From Sphingobacterium sp. (GTDB lineage: Bacteria; Bacteroidota; Bacteroidia; Sphingobacteriales; Sphingobacteriaceae): a stretch of DNA of 64,000 bases. Location: contig JAQZAZ010000007.1 in assembly GCA_029239355.1 (NCBI GenBank), positions 1-64,000 of the forward strand. Direction: 5' to 3'. Shown here one piece after another: positions 35,719-45,005 of this stretch; position 1 is the stretch's first letter; the number at the start of each line of letters is the position of its first letter. Both the position numbers and the translations under genes were made by a program. The notes under the pieces were generated by a model. It made no database searches. It was not told the origin of the DNA and worked only from the letters and a program-made list of their open reading frames with translations.

Positions 35719-36397
35719 TGATGAGCCATTGGCAATTCAATTACTGCAAACGCATCTAAAAAGGATGGAGATATTCGAGGTGACAGCAACTTCGACCAAT
35801 GCTTTAAAGGCTTTGGAAATTATACGGAATCAGGTAATTGACCTGATGTTTTTGGATATTAAGATGCCACAACTAAATGGAATAGATTTTTTAAAAACGC
35901 TGAAACATCCTCCAGCTGTTATTATTACGACGGCTTTCAGAGAATATGCCATAGAGGGATATGATCTGGATGTGGTAGACTATTTATTAAAACCAATTAC
36001 TTTTGAACGTTTTTTTAAAGCAATAGACCGTTATCTTAGAAACCGTCAAATACATCCTCAAAACATAATGCCTACGTCAAAAGATCAAGCTATCACGATC
36101 AGGTCAGGCGGGAAATTTCATAGGTTGGAGATTGCTGATATTCTTTACATTGAAAGTAACAAAGATTATATTACTATCCATTGTAACTATCGACATGTGT
36201 CGACGAAATATAGAATCACCACAATTGAACAAGAATTAGGGCACTTAAATTTTCTACGTATTCACCGATCATTCCTCATTAATATAAATAAAATTACGGC
36301 TTTTACAGCGAATGATATTGAAATCGGAGAACGGGTGATTCCAATTGGCACCAATTACAAAGAACTTGTTCAACAAACGTTAAAACACATTATTTAA
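35675..36397 (+). CDS. LytTR family response regulator
   Basis: 240 residues from the ATG at 35675; a TTG one codon earlier is also in frame. Receiver domain about 8-125 with acidic VDDE (14-17), phospho-acceptor Asp61 (MFLDIKMPQLNG) and Lys in YLLKPI; LytTR DNA-binding domain about 140-238 (IADILYIESNKDYITIHC, FLRIHRSFLININKI). It overlaps the end of the kinase gene by 44 bases and probably acts on the divergent receptor gene. A good terminator follows at 36409-36440. Confidence 0.93.
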   Translation: MILDSKVKVRCLLVDDEPLAIQLLQTHLKRMEIFEVTATSTNALKALEIIRNQVIDLMFLDIKMPQLNGIDFLKTLKHPPAVIITTAFREYAIEGYDLDVVDYLLKPITFERFFKAIDRYLRNRQIHPQNIMPTSKDQAITIRSGGKFHRLEIADILYIESNKDYITIHCNYRHVSTKYRITTIEQELGHLNFLRIHRSFLININKITAFTANDIEIGERVIPIGTNYKELVQQTLKHII

Positions 36398-36408
36398 CCT
36401 GATTTGCC

Positions 36409-36440
36409 AAAAGGAGCATTTTATGAATTAGCTCCTTTTT
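36409..36440 (+). terminator. Intrinsic terminator of the LytS/LytTR unit
   Basis: AAAAGGAGC and GCTCCTTTT pair across a 13-base loop and end in TTTTTA, 11 bases after the regulator stop. Confidence 0.8.
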
Positions 36441-36584
36441 ATATGTTAGCTACTTAGGCGAAGGAACACATTAAGGAGGTGCTTTCCTACATCAAGAACC
36501 CTGCAAAATAGATATACAAGACTCTTGACAGACAGTTGTCATTAGCAAACTTATCTTTGATGTATTAAACAAAAATCATATATC

Positions 36585-37028
36585 ATGGCACTATTACACG
36601 CATATTTAAATTTTAATGGCAACTGTGAAGAAGCATTTGAATTCTACAGAACCGTATTTAATACTCCGCTGATCGGAGTTCATCGTTTTGGCGACATGCC
36701 GGCAGATCCTGCATATCCGATCGCTGATGCTGATAAGCATAAAATTATGCATACTGCAATTCACATTAATGATTCTGTTATGCTAATGGGTTCAGATTGT
36801 GTCGAAAGCTTCGGGCAAAAAGCCACATTTGGAACGGGCAGCTATTTGATGCTGGATGCGCAATCGGCAGCGGAGGCCAAAGAGCTTTATGATAAACTTT
36901 CGGCGGATGCGCAAAACATCGAAATGCCCCTGGGTGAACAGTTTTTTGCTGAATTGTTTGCCTCATTTCAGGATAAATTTGGCATAGCCTGGATGATCCA
37001 TTTTGAAGGCAACAAAAAAATGGGCTAG
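36585..37028 (+). CDS. VOC family protein (PhnB/3-demethylubiquinone-like)
   Basis: 147 residues. It opens with HAYLNFNGNCEEAFEFYRTVFNTPL and continues with HTAIHINDSVMLMGSDC and a C-terminal WMIHFEG, the layout of PhnB-like glyoxalase/VOC proteins that pair two beta-alpha-beta-beta-beta modules. Members range from lyases to resistance proteins; activity here is unknown. No signal peptide. Monocistronic; terminates at the hairpin 37043-37075. Confidence 0.9.
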   Translation: MALLHAYLNFNGNCEEAFEFYRTVFNTPLIGVHRFGDMPADPAYPIADADKHKIMHTAIHINDSVMLMGSDCVESFGQKATFGTGSYLMLDAQSAAEAKELYDKLSADAQNIEMPLGEQFFAELFASFQDKFGIAWMIHFEGNKKMG

Positions 37029-37042
37029 ACACAGATCGGTAT

Positions 37043-37075
37043 CCTTTTCTGTACATGTTGTATGTACAGAAAAGG
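37043..37075. terminator. Bidirectional terminator between VOC and BCCT genes
   Basis: CCTTTTCTGTACAT and ATGTACAGAAAAGG form a perfect 14-base stem with a 5-base loop. It sits between two convergent genes, 14 bases after one stop and 55 after the other. Confidence 0.75.
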
Positions 37076-37130
37076 GCACATATCAGGCGTCGGTACAGCA
37101 TTAGGGATAAGCCAAAACACTTGATGTAGT

Positions 37131-39137
37131 TCAGCTCATTTTCTTATTGGCATTGCTGCTGATAAACATTTCATTTTTCTCTTCCGAAATAATCTCCAAA
37201 AAGCGTTCATAATGTTTTAGCACGTCGCTGATCAGCTCATTCTTGGTGAAGTACTGCACATCATATCCCTCACGGGCATCACCAAAATAAGATTTCGGAA
37301 TATATGTTTTCTTATCTTCAAGATCGGGTAGGTTATCCTCTTCCATGACATAATCGGATACCAGTTTGCCCTGGTTTTTGACGCCATATATAAAGTTGTT
37401 GACCACATCATAGCGGATTTCAATTTCCATCCTTTTGGGGCCGTCCAGTCGCTGAATCTTGGCGTCAATCCCATTCTGTTTAAATTCATCCCTGAGGTCT
37501 TCGAATGCCATCTTTACCGTAGTATCAATAAATTGATCAACAGAAGCACTACTTTTAAATGAAACGATTTGTTTTAACCGGTCTTTCCAAAATTCTCCCG
37601 ACCAAGGGACAGTGCTTACAGAAAAATCCCGTTCATAATAGCTGCGGTCAATAATCAGGGCTTTCACCAAGCTGACGCAGAAAAGTAGCATAATAATAGA
37701 AAAGGGCAATGCTGTAATAAGTGTCATGGTCTGCAAGGCTTGCAAGCCCCCGGTATTTAATAGCATCAGGGCGAGGATAGCCAGCAGCGCTCCCCAAAAA
37801 ACCATCTGCCATTTGGGTGATTTGGCGGAGTTCTTAGTCGCGATACTGTCCATAACAAATATTCCAGAATCTGCAGACGTTACGAAAAATATGACGATGA
37901 TAAGGATAACCAGGTAACTAACCAGTTCAGAGAATGGCATGTACTCCATAAATTCAAACATGAGTGCATCCGGATTGCTTGCCAAAGCACTCAAAGCGCC
38001 CTTTGCAATGTTGATGTCAAACCAGATTGCACTATTGCCAAAAACAGACATCCATATGAAATTAAATAAAGTCGGGATAACCAGCACTGCAGCTACAAAT
38101 TCACGAATGGTACGCCCCTTTGAAATTTTGGCAATAAAAAGCCCTACATAGGGTGACCAGGATATCCACCAAGCCCAATAGAGAATCGTCCAGTTGTAAA
38201 ACCAGGGCAACGTAGCCTCATCATAGACATGCGTGTCAAATGTCAGACTAAAAAAATTATTGATATAATTCCCAACCCCTTCTGTAAAACTGCCGATAAG
38301 GTAAACCGTCGGCCCGAGAAATAGCACAAACAACAAAAGCACTACTACCGTAATAATATTGATGCTACTCAATAACTTCACGCCCTTATCTACCCCTGAA
38401 GTTGCTGATATAATCGAGAGCAGGGTCAATATCCCCACAATAATGATCTGATAGGTAAAACTGTTCTCGGGCACAATTCCCAATGTCTGTAAACCTGCAT
38501 TCACCTGTACCACGCCAAATCCTAAGGTTGTGGTAATACCAAAAAAGGTGCTGCACAGCGCAAATACATCAATGGCATTGCCCATCTTTCCATTGATTTT
38601 ATTTTTTAAGAGCGGATAAAAGCAGCTGCGGAGTGAAAGCGGCAGTCGGTAGCGGTAGGCAAAGTAAGACAAAGCCAATCCTACCACACCATAAATAGCC
38701 CAGGCGTGGATCCCCCAATGAAAGAAGGTATACAGCTGTGCATTTTTAGCACGATTAATATAGTGATTTGCGGAAAAAACATCGGTCGAATAATGCTGCA
38801 TGGGCTCGGCTACACTAAAATACATCAAACCAATGCCCATTCCCGCTGCAAATAACATTGAAATCCAGGAGAAGAATGAGTACTCTGGCTTGCTGTCGTT
38901 GCTACCTAGCTTGATATTTCCAAACTTGCTAAACATCAGATAAACCAAAAAGATAACAAACAGCGTCACTCCCCATACATACACCCAGTTGAGGTTAACA
39001 AAAATAAATTCCTTGACCGTATCTAATATACCTGCCGTCAATGTTGGGAGAAACACCGATAAAAGACATACCCCGACAATAAAGACTAAACTTGGGATAA
39101 CAATACCTTTATTAAAAGTTGATTTGGATAGGATCAC
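37131..39137 (-). CDS. BCCT family (betaine/choline/carnitine) transporter
   Basis: 668 residues, about 12 membrane helices in the first 510. Family marks: GMGIGLMYFSVAEP, WGIHAWAIYGVVGLALSYFAYR, and the WISWSPYVGLFIAKISKGRTIREF signature with the conserved Trp residues. The C-terminal about 150 residues (from SFKSSASVDQ on) are a cytoplasmic extension, as in the longer BetT-type choline carriers, where it senses osmotic stress. It probably imports choline or glycine betaine; no bet synthesis gene is adjacent. Monocistronic. Confidence 0.93.
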   Translation of the reverse strand: MILSKSTFNKGIVIPSLVFIVGVCLLSVFLPTLTAGILDTVKEFIFVNLNWVYVWGVTLFVIFLVYLMFSKFGNIKLGSNDSKPEYSFFSWISMLFAAGMGIGLMYFSVAEPMQHYSTDVFSANHYINRAKNAQLYTFFHWGIHAWAIYGVVGLALSYFAYRYRLPLSLRSCFYPLLKNKINGKMGNAIDVFALCSTFFGITTTLGFGVVQVNAGLQTLGIVPENSFTYQIIIVGILTLLSIISATSGVDKGVKLLSSINIITVVVLLLFVLFLGPTVYLIGSFTEGVGNYINNFFSLTFDTHVYDEATLPWFYNWTILYWAWWISWSPYVGLFIAKISKGRTIREFVAAVLVIPTLFNFIWMSVFGNSAIWFDINIAKGALSALASNPDALMFEFMEYMPFSELVSYLVILIIVIFFVTSADSGIFVMDSIATKNSAKSPKWQMVFWGALLAILALMLLNTGGLQALQTMTLITALPFSIIMLLFCVSLVKALIIDRSYYERDFSVSTVPWSGEFWKDRLKQIVSFKSSASVDQFIDTTVKMAFEDLRDEFKQNGIDAKIQRLDGPKRMEIEIRYDVVNNFIYGVKNQGKLVSDYVMEEDNLPDLEDKKTYIPKSYFGDAREGYDVQYFTKNELISDVLKHYERFLEIISEEKNEMFISSNANKKMS

Positions 39138-39189
39138 TAGATTTAATTTATATAAAGAAAAAGCCCTTTATTTAGGTATTTAACAATTT

Positions 39190-39483
39190 GTGGAGCCGAT
39201 TGTTCAGAAAAAAATGAAATTAAAAATGACAATGCTCCTTCAGTCTTGGCTGTATGTAGCATTTAGTTCACCTATTGCAACGTTAGTAACAAAGATGGAG
39301 CTTTTCATTTTTGATTGGCTCCTAAACAGGAATACTATTGAATATCTTTTGGAAAGCATTTATACCCCAATTTTTAATTATGGCGAATTCGCTATAATTA
39401 AATTAAGGCAGGGAGTTATCGCAGCGTGGATACTTCCATTTTTCATGATTTGCGGTACAGAAAAAGCTTTAAGCGGTTCTTAA
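39190..39483 (+). CDS. Possible small membrane protein
   Basis: 97 residues from a GTG, or 89 from the ATG at 39214. Two hydrophobic stretches (LLQSWLYVAFSSPIATLV and GVIAAWILPFFMI) could span the membrane. No family recognised. It overlaps the last 15 bases of the convergent DUF2200 gene. Real coding is uncertain. Confidence 0.35.
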   Translation: MEPIVQKKMKLKMTMLLQSWLYVAFSSPIATLVTKMELFIFDWLLNRNTIEYLLESIYTPIFNYGEFAIIKLRQGVIAAWILPFFMICGTEKALSGS

Positions 39484-39834
39484 AATCTTTTCCATTTTTC
39501 GGCCTTTGGCCAATTCATCTATCAGCTTATCCAGATACCTTGCTTTCTGCGTAAGTGGATTTTCGATTTCCTCTATCCGGTAACCACAGATCGTGCCGGT
39601 GATGAGAAGAGCATTGGGGTTAAGATCAGCTCGTTCGAAGAAGGTTTGAAAGGTTACTTTCTCCTCAATCAATGCTTGCAGCTTAGTCTCATCAAAGCCG
39701 GTCAGCCATTCAATTACCCGGTGCAGTTCTTCTTTTGTTCTGCCTTTGGTTTCTACCTTTTTCACATAATGGGGATAGACAGATGCGAAAGTCATGTTCG
39801 CTATCCTGTTGTTATGTTCCGCTGTGGCTTTCAT
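39469..39834 (-). CDS. DUF2200 family protein
   Basis: 121 residues, nearly all domain: RIANMTFASVYPHYVKKVETKGRTKEELHRVIEWLTGFDETKLQ, then ITGTICGYRIEEIENPLTQKARYLDKLIDELAKGRKMEKIL. This is the usual DUF2200 layout; function is unknown and the protein is cytoplasmic. A degenerate fragment of a second copy lies at 41865-41940 in the same window. Confidence 0.88.
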   Translation of the reverse strand: MKATAEHNNRIANMTFASVYPHYVKKVETKGRTKEELHRVIEWLTGFDETKLQALIEEKVTFQTFFERADLNPNALLITGTICGYRIEEIENPLTQKARYLDKLIDELAKGRKMEKILRTA

Positions 39835-39969
39835 ACGATTATTTGCTGATTTGCTCCGCCAATCCGACCAAGACTTCTAGTATCCCGGATGTAACAGAAC
39901 TTGTACACTAATTTTACCGTTAAGCTACGAAATACACCCTATATTTCCCACTTATTATGGGGCAAATTT

Positions 39970-40473
39970 TTACTTTTTAAGCTTCGAGAGCAATTTGTCC
40001 AATTGTTGAAAGTCAATGGTCATACCTTCTTGGAAGCCCATATCGATCTCCTTTTCAAGGTCTGCAAGGCTGTCATAGGTCAGGAGCATATCTACCCGTA
40101 CTTTATGGTCTACTGGTACAAATGTATTCTCCCATAAGTTTTGCGGCAACTCCAAGTTCAGCACACCGTTTTCATCGCTGAACCCGCCTTTTGATGAAAA
40201 AAATTTCTCTTTTACAATGGAAATAAAATTAGTTCTGCCCCAACCTTTGTCCCCCTCAGGGCTGACCATTGCATAGAGCCAGAAACCACCTTCCCGAAAA
40301 TCCAATATTTTTGTTTCTGCTCTCCAAGGCTCAGGACCCCACCATTGGTCAAGTAAATCCGCGGTTGTCCATGCCTTCCACACCAGTTCTATACCTGCAT
40401 CAAATTCACGGGTAATGCTAATGGTATTGTTTTCTTTGTTGACAATGAAATCAAATAATAGCTTGTTGTTCAT
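39970..40473 (-). CDS. SRPBCC domain (AHSA1-like) protein
   Basis: 167 residues. It reads TISITREFDAGIELVWKAWTTADLLDQWWGPEPWRAETKILDFREGGFWLYAMVSPEG, the START-like AHSA1 fold of bacterial stress or binding proteins. Cytoplasmic, ligand unknown. Next to other small soluble proteins (DUF2200, NTF2-like) but with long gaps, so not evidently co-transcribed. Confidence 0.9.
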   Translation of the reverse strand: MNNKLLFDFIVNKENNTISITREFDAGIELVWKAWTTADLLDQWWGPEPWRAETKILDFREGGFWLYAMVSPEGDKGWGRTNFISIVKEKFFSSKGGFSDENGVLNLELPQNLWENTFVPVDHKVRVDMLLTYDSLADLEKEIDMGFQEGMTIDFQQLDKLLSKLKK

Positions 40474-40696
40474 GATTGTTATAATTGTTCGTCCGCTTTA
40501 TAATTTAATAACATCGTTCCGACATCAAAAGTTTTCGTGCCGGACTTTATTCGATCAGTGAAACTAAATCTATCATTTCGTAATTCAATACCAATATTCG
40601 CTTTACTAAATCAAACTTTTACTATATTTATTTACGAAACTTTTTATGAGCACACAGCGTATAAAACAGATGTTATTAAAATTATAGAATCAGGAT

Positions 40697-41074
40697 ATGG
40701 ACAAAATCACTAAAGAGCATGTGACCGACGCGGAAAATCAGCTTTTTTTAGCCCAGCTAGCAAGCGATGTAGATGCTCTTGACCAGCTATTGCATGACGA
40801 CCTTATTGCCGTTACACCGACAGGGCAAACGCTAACGAAAGAATTGGATTTAAATGCACATAGATCGAAAGCAATGATTATTGAGGATGCTTCAATAGCG
40901 ATTGATGATATTAGAATAATCGAAAATACTGCGCTTTCCATTGTGACAATGACTGCAAAAGGAAAAGTAATGGGAACTCCATTAGAAGGAAAATTCAGGT
41001 ATTTTAGGGTTTGGAAAAATCTTGATGGCAAATTAAAAGTCATTGGCGCCAGTTTCATGCAATTGCCTGAATAA
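40697..41074 (+). CDS. Nuclear transport factor 2 family protein (DUF4440-like)
   Basis: 125 residues, an SnoaL/NTF2-type cone fold: DAENQLFLAQLASDVDALDQLLHDDLIAVTPTGQTLTKELDL, then IDDIRIIENTALSIVTMTAKGKVMGTPLEGKFRYFRVWKNLDGKLKVIGASFMQL. Ligand or reaction unknown; no catalytic dyad is evident. Monocistronic. Confidence 0.88.
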   Translation: MDKITKEHVTDAENQLFLAQLASDVDALDQLLHDDLIAVTPTGQTLTKELDLNAHRSKAMIIEDASIAIDDIRIIENTALSIVTMTAKGKVMGTPLEGKFRYFRVWKNLDGKLKVIGASFMQLPE

Positions 41075-41171
41075 AGATGAATGGGGCGCGTTAACCTTGC
41101 TCAAATCGTAATTTGTAGGTGATATAGGTTTTATAGTCGCAAGAAAAGTAATTAACTCACTATCAGACAAT

Positions 41172-41831
41172 TTAAAAAATAGCCTCTACTTTATCTCCAA
41201 TAATTTTTAGCATCCTTTCAAATCCGACATCTGTCGGATGAGTGCCATCCACGGTTCCTTCTGAATCATCACCTATTAAATGATCTGTAGGTATGTAATA
41301 CAAATTTTTATATCCCGCCTGCTGCAGTCTCTCATACTGTAGCCTAAAATTCTTGTTCTGCTCAATCAATCGTGCTCTCCACTTTAAATTATAATTACCA
41401 AGCTGACGCATAATACTCTCTACCATCAATACAGGTGTCTGGGGATGAGATTTACGAAGCCGCTTCACGAAATTAAACGTTCTTTCTTTGACCTCCTCTG
41501 GGCTGCTATTTGGCACACAGTCCATGATGATCAAATCTACAGAACCAATATCACTTAGCATATCGGCCACAGCTGGCTCCATGCGGGCATTGCCACTAAC
41601 TCCCATATTAATCACATTTGCATTCAACTTACGCCCCAGCTGAGCCGGATAAGCTAGCCCTGGACGGCTTGCCGAAGCTCAATGAACAATGCTAGATCCA
41701 TAAATCACAATGGTTTTATCAAAAGACTGATTGGTATCGATAAAGGATGCTTTATCATCAATAATTACATCAAAATCAAATAATTCTTTATACAAAGGGA
41801 AATAAAGAAGAAATTCCTTTTCGGTTTTCAC
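41172..41831 (-). pseudogene. Broken SGNH/GDSL hydrolase (5'-truncated, one nonsense codon)
   Basis: Read from 41831 downward, one frame gives VKTEKEFLLYFPLYKELFDFDV..., then KTIVIYGSSIVH, a TGA at 41679-41681, and after it ASASRPGLAYPAQLGRKLNANVINMGVSGN, the blocks of GxDLY-type SGNH hydrolases. The TGA replaces the Gly of the expected IVHGASASRPG, a single-base change from GGA. The C-terminal block DGTHPTDVGF is intact. The 151-residue frame 41172-41627 survives but lacks the nucleophile block GSS. The N-terminal GxDLY domain is missing; an unrelated DUF2200 fragment lies there instead. Confidence 0.8.
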
Positions 41832-41864
41832 CATATCTTCGCCTTTCTCCGCAAACGGTACTCG

Positions 41865-41940
41865 CTAACGTTTTCATGTCAAAGCCCGTAAGCCATGCAA
41901 TTAACCAATGCAATTCTTCTTTGTCCTGTTTTTGGCCCCG
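41865..41940 (-). pseudogene. Fragment of a second DUF2200 gene
   Basis: About 25 codons read GQKQDKEELHWLIAWLTGF, matching KGRTKEELHRVIEWLTGFD of the intact gene at 39469-39834. It abuts the truncated 5' end of the SGNH pseudogene on the same strand. This is a relic, not a gene. Confidence 0.7.
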
Positions 41941-41952
41941 AAAAGAAAATGT

Positions 41953-41982
41953 AAAATCCCCGGAATTTATTCATCCGGGGAT
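41953..41982 (-). terminator. Intrinsic terminator of the choice-of-anchor-I gene
   Basis: ATCCCCGGA and TCCGGGGAT form a perfect 9-base GC-rich stem with a 9-base loop, followed on the minus strand by TTTTA, 30 bases after the stop. Confidence 0.85.
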
Positions 41983-42011
41983 GCTAAAAGAGTATGGAGA
42001 TGTAGTATTGG

Positions 42012-43520
42012 TTAAATGGTATCCGGTGTATATACCTTGATTACACCATCCTCTTCACTGCTTACGATAAGTAGGCTTTTCTTGGTGGGGCTATTTTCTG
42101 CTGAGACAAATAGCACCCCCTCCGGCGCGTCACCTGTTTTCAGTAACTGCAGAAAACGTGGTGTACGTGGATCAGTGACGTCATAAACAGCGACAGCATC
42201 AACACGTTCCATGCCTATAAAAGCAATATATCTATCTCCAATTTTTCCGAGCGCTATGCCTTCCGGTTCTATGCTTTTGTCGTCGCTACGCCCATCTTCG
42301 TAATATTTGGCAGCTTGCACCTTTGTGTCAAGTTCGTTTTTACTATCGTATACCAGTTCGCCGGTCAATCCATTCCAAACACTGAACGATCGTGCACCGA
42401 AAGAGTAAAGCGCATCATATAAGCCATCCTTGTTATTGTCACCCAACGTCCGGGTCACGTTTAAGCGTCCAATCTGACTGTCTTTCTGAAGTTGTGCGAC
42501 ATTGGGAAAAACAGATGGATCCAGGGTAAGATCTTTGACCCTGACAGCCTCTTTAATGGCATCGTATTCGCGTGCATCACCTTCATTTGCGGTGAACAGG
42601 TAAGGATTGCCGCCGTTTTGCAGAACTGCAATAGCATCCGGCATATAGATGCTCTTTACGGGCCAGGTCTTAAATGATACAGCATCGTCTTTATCAGACA
42701 AGTCGACAGCATTATTCTGCAAGCTATAATCTTTGAAACCCAGCGGAAAGATTTCTGTTGCTTTTTTGCTTGTCAGGTCAATTTTTGCAATAGCATTGTT
42801 TTCCTGCAGTGTCACCCATGCTGTTTTAGAATCTGGCGAAATAGCCACGTATTCCGGTTCGATGTCCATCGCGAGGGTGGCTTTCGGACCAAAGATGCGG
42901 AGTCCTCTCTGCTGTAGTGCCTCTCGCTGTTGTTCGAAGCTACTGAAATCGACATTGACGACCTGATAGTTTTCCTTCACACTAATAATGGACACTGAAC
43001 CGATAGGGTCATTGCTGTAATCGGAACTGGGCTCGCCTTCATTTGCTGTGAGAATAAGATTTCCGTCCGGGCTGAACGTTACCATGTCCGGTAGCGCACC
43101 AGTCTGTATGCTCTTTACTTCGGCGTAGCTATCGGTATTGTAAACGGTCACTTTTCCTGGTGCCTGTTTATTGGTCGATTCAACGGCTGCTGCTAATAGT
43201 CCATTACTAACAGAAACACTGTTTACTGCACCACTGTTGGTGGGAATAGCATGTATCACCTTCAATTTGCTCGGATCGGACATATCGATGACATCGATCT
43301 TGTTAGATCCCCCGTTGTTGACTACAAACAAACGTTTTGTGACGGGATCATAAGCGCTGATTTCCGCTGCACCAACATCACCAATATCAAGGGTGCCGAT
43401 TTCTTTAAACGTTGTAGGATCTTCGTTCAACGCTGGTTCGTTCTTAATTGGCTTCTCGTTTTTTTCGCAAGCACCCAAAAGAATAAGCACCGCAAAAGGT
43501 AATAACTGTCTTGGTTTCAT
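42012..43520 (-). CDS. Choice-of-anchor I family lipoprotein
   Basis: 502 residues. Leader ends LILLGAC (Cys18). The body is a beta-propeller-like sequence with LFVVNNGGSNKIDVIDMSDPSKLK, LILTANEGEPSSDYSNDPIGSVSII, YVAISPDSKTAWVTLQENNAIAKIDL, LFTANEGDAREY and DAVAVYDVTDPRTPRFLQ, the features of choice-of-anchor I proteins (once annotated as mesenchyme-specific cell surface glycoproteins). Its function is unknown; extracytoplasmic lipid-anchored. Good terminator downstream. Confidence 0.88.
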   Translation of the reverse strand: MKPRQLLPFAVLILLGACEKNEKPIKNEPALNEDPTTFKEIGTLDIGDVGAAEISAYDPVTKRLFVVNNGGSNKIDVIDMSDPSKLKVIHAIPTNSGAVNSVSVSNGLLAAAVESTNKQAPGKVTVYNTDSYAEVKSIQTGALPDMVTFSPDGNLILTANEGEPSSDYSNDPIGSVSIISVKENYQVVNVDFSSFEQQREALQQRGLRIFGPKATLAMDIEPEYVAISPDSKTAWVTLQENNAIAKIDLTSKKATEIFPLGFKDYSLQNNAVDLSDKDDAVSFKTWPVKSIYMPDAIAVLQNGGNPYLFTANEGDAREYDAIKEAVRVKDLTLDPSVFPNVAQLQKDSQIGRLNVTRTLGDNNKDGLYDALYSFGARSFSVWNGLTGELVYDSKNELDTKVQAAKYYEDGRSDDKSIEPEGIALGKIGDRYIAFIGMERVDAVAVYDVTDPRTPRFLQLLKTGDAPEGVLFVSAENSPTKKSLLIVSSEEDGVIKVYTPDTI

Positions 43521-43939
43521 AAATTGACTTAATATTCAAAATAAACTAAGCAAAAGAAGAATATATATATTAGTAAATTGTAAAGCGAAGATTTCTAAAT
43601 TATTATATAGGATTGTAGGCTGCACTGTACCCTTGCATTTAAATGCTAAGTATTGGTTAGAAAACGTCCGTGTCTTGGAGGAAACCTACACAGAATTTTC
43701 AATCCTGGTCGTATTAACAAAAGTATTTAGGAAATAGTAAAACGATATGAAGACATCTTTGCACAAACGAAGTACGAAGTTGAAGAGCTTCAGAGATTCT
43801 GACATATAGCTTTGGGAAAGCTTTGGTAGAACCCCAACAATATTACATCTAATACAGGATACTGTAAAAATTATAGTACGAAATTTGGAGGGAGATAAAC
43901 ATAGCCCATCTTAACTATGGGCTATGTTTTAAAGCTTAA
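43521..43939. other. Intergenic region
   Basis: 419 AT-rich bases between the choice-of-anchor gene start and the zinc-type locus. It contains the hairpin at 43897-43929. No gene recognised; one 23-codon stretch (GRYEDIFAQTKYEVEEL-like) is too short to assign. Confidence 0.4.
43897..43929 (-). terminator. Terminator after the DUF4625 gene
   Basis: AAACATAGCCCAT and ATGGGCTATGTTT form a perfect 13-base stem with a 7-base loop, 10 bases after the stop of the last gene of the locus. Confidence 0.75.
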
Positions 43940-44956
43940 TTATTCTCCGTCCTCAGCATGCAGTTCGAAAGATAAACGAAATACATCCTCACCGGGGAAC
44001 TTCACATCATAATTTGTTAAATTCCAATCTGTTCTAGTGATTGTGGCTTTCGTAGATTTATTATTAAACTTCCTAAGTACAAATTTGACATCTTTTTCAC
44101 CAGCATTAGCAGCACCCGCGGTAAAATATGAAATTATTCCAGTTGTTTCAATCGCCCCTGAAGGAATAGCAGTTCCATCACTGTAAGTTGTTTCTTTAGG
44201 TTGAAAAATCGCACCTGTGGAGTTCTCACTATTTGGATTCAAAATAAATGCACCGCCGGTAATGAAAACTTTATAATTATCTGCAGTGGCCTTATCTTTT
44301 ATGTATTGCCCCTGAATTTCCACCCCAGCCGCATCGTATTGTTTCAACTCCACTTTGTAAACTCCGCTAGGACTGATATGAAAATGACTATGCCCAATAG
44401 CTTCCCCACTTGCGTCGAAATTTACCGAAAGAGGTTCTACACCTTCTTTATCTGCTAAGTCATGGAAATGGTCGCCATGCCCCTCACCTTTCACTTCTGT
44501 GAATACAAGTTTGAAAGCCGCTTTAGCCTCTGCTGCCGTTATTGTTATAGGCGATTCAACGGTAGTAGTATTTCCTGCTTTATCAGTCACCGTAAAATGT
44601 AAATGATATTCTCCAGCAGGAGCACCGGAAGGAATATCAATATGTTCATGAAAAGTAGCATTTTTCACCCCAATGTATTTCCCTTCTGTATATGCTTTAG
44701 TTATTTTATAACTTCCACCACCTTCTTGATGAATTTCAATATCTATTTTATTGATCAAAGCTTCTGCAACAATATTTCCCTCAAGGTGTAAATCTGAGCC
44801 CGCAGCGGCAGTTTTACTATTATCAGCACCGATTTCCATCGTACCAATCTCTGGTTTTGCCAATTCTGGAATATCATCATCCTTTTTACAGGATGACAAC
44901 AATCCGAAGAAGAGCATAGTAAAAAGCGCAATAAAACCAATTTTTGTAGTTTTCAT
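43940..44956 (-). CDS. DUF4625 lipoprotein with His-rich segments
   Basis: 338 residues. Leader ends LLSSC (Cys23). A first Ig-like module (about 40-140) reads IDIEIHQEGGGSYKI, THEHIDIPSGAPAGEYHLHFTVTDKAGN (here ATFHEHIDIPSG); a second part (about 148-338) has GEGHGDHFHDLADKEG and IGHSHFHISPSG. The clusters of His suggest metal binding. The DUF4625 family has no assigned reaction. It is the third gene after the receptor, with a gap of 49 bases to the smaller DUF4625 gene, and is probably expressed with it. Confidence 0.85.
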   Translation of the reverse strand: MKTTKIGFIALFTMLFFGLLSSCKKDDDIPELAKPEIGTMEIGADNSKTAAAGSDLHLEGNIVAEALINKIDIEIHQEGGGSYKITKAYTEGKYIGVKNATFHEHIDIPSGAPAGEYHLHFTVTDKAGNTTTVESPITITAAEAKAAFKLVFTEVKGEGHGDHFHDLADKEGVEPLSVNFDASGEAIGHSHFHISPSGVYKVELKQYDAAGVEIQGQYIKDKATADNYKVFITGGAFILNPNSENSTGAIFQPKETTYSDGTAIPSGAIETTGIISYFTAGAANAGEKDVKFVLRKFNNKSTKATITRTDWNLTNYDVKFPGEDVFRLSFELHAEDGE

Positions 44957-45005
44957 TTAAAAAGAATTTAGTTTAAAAATGTATTAATTTATTATTTTCC
45001 AAAAT

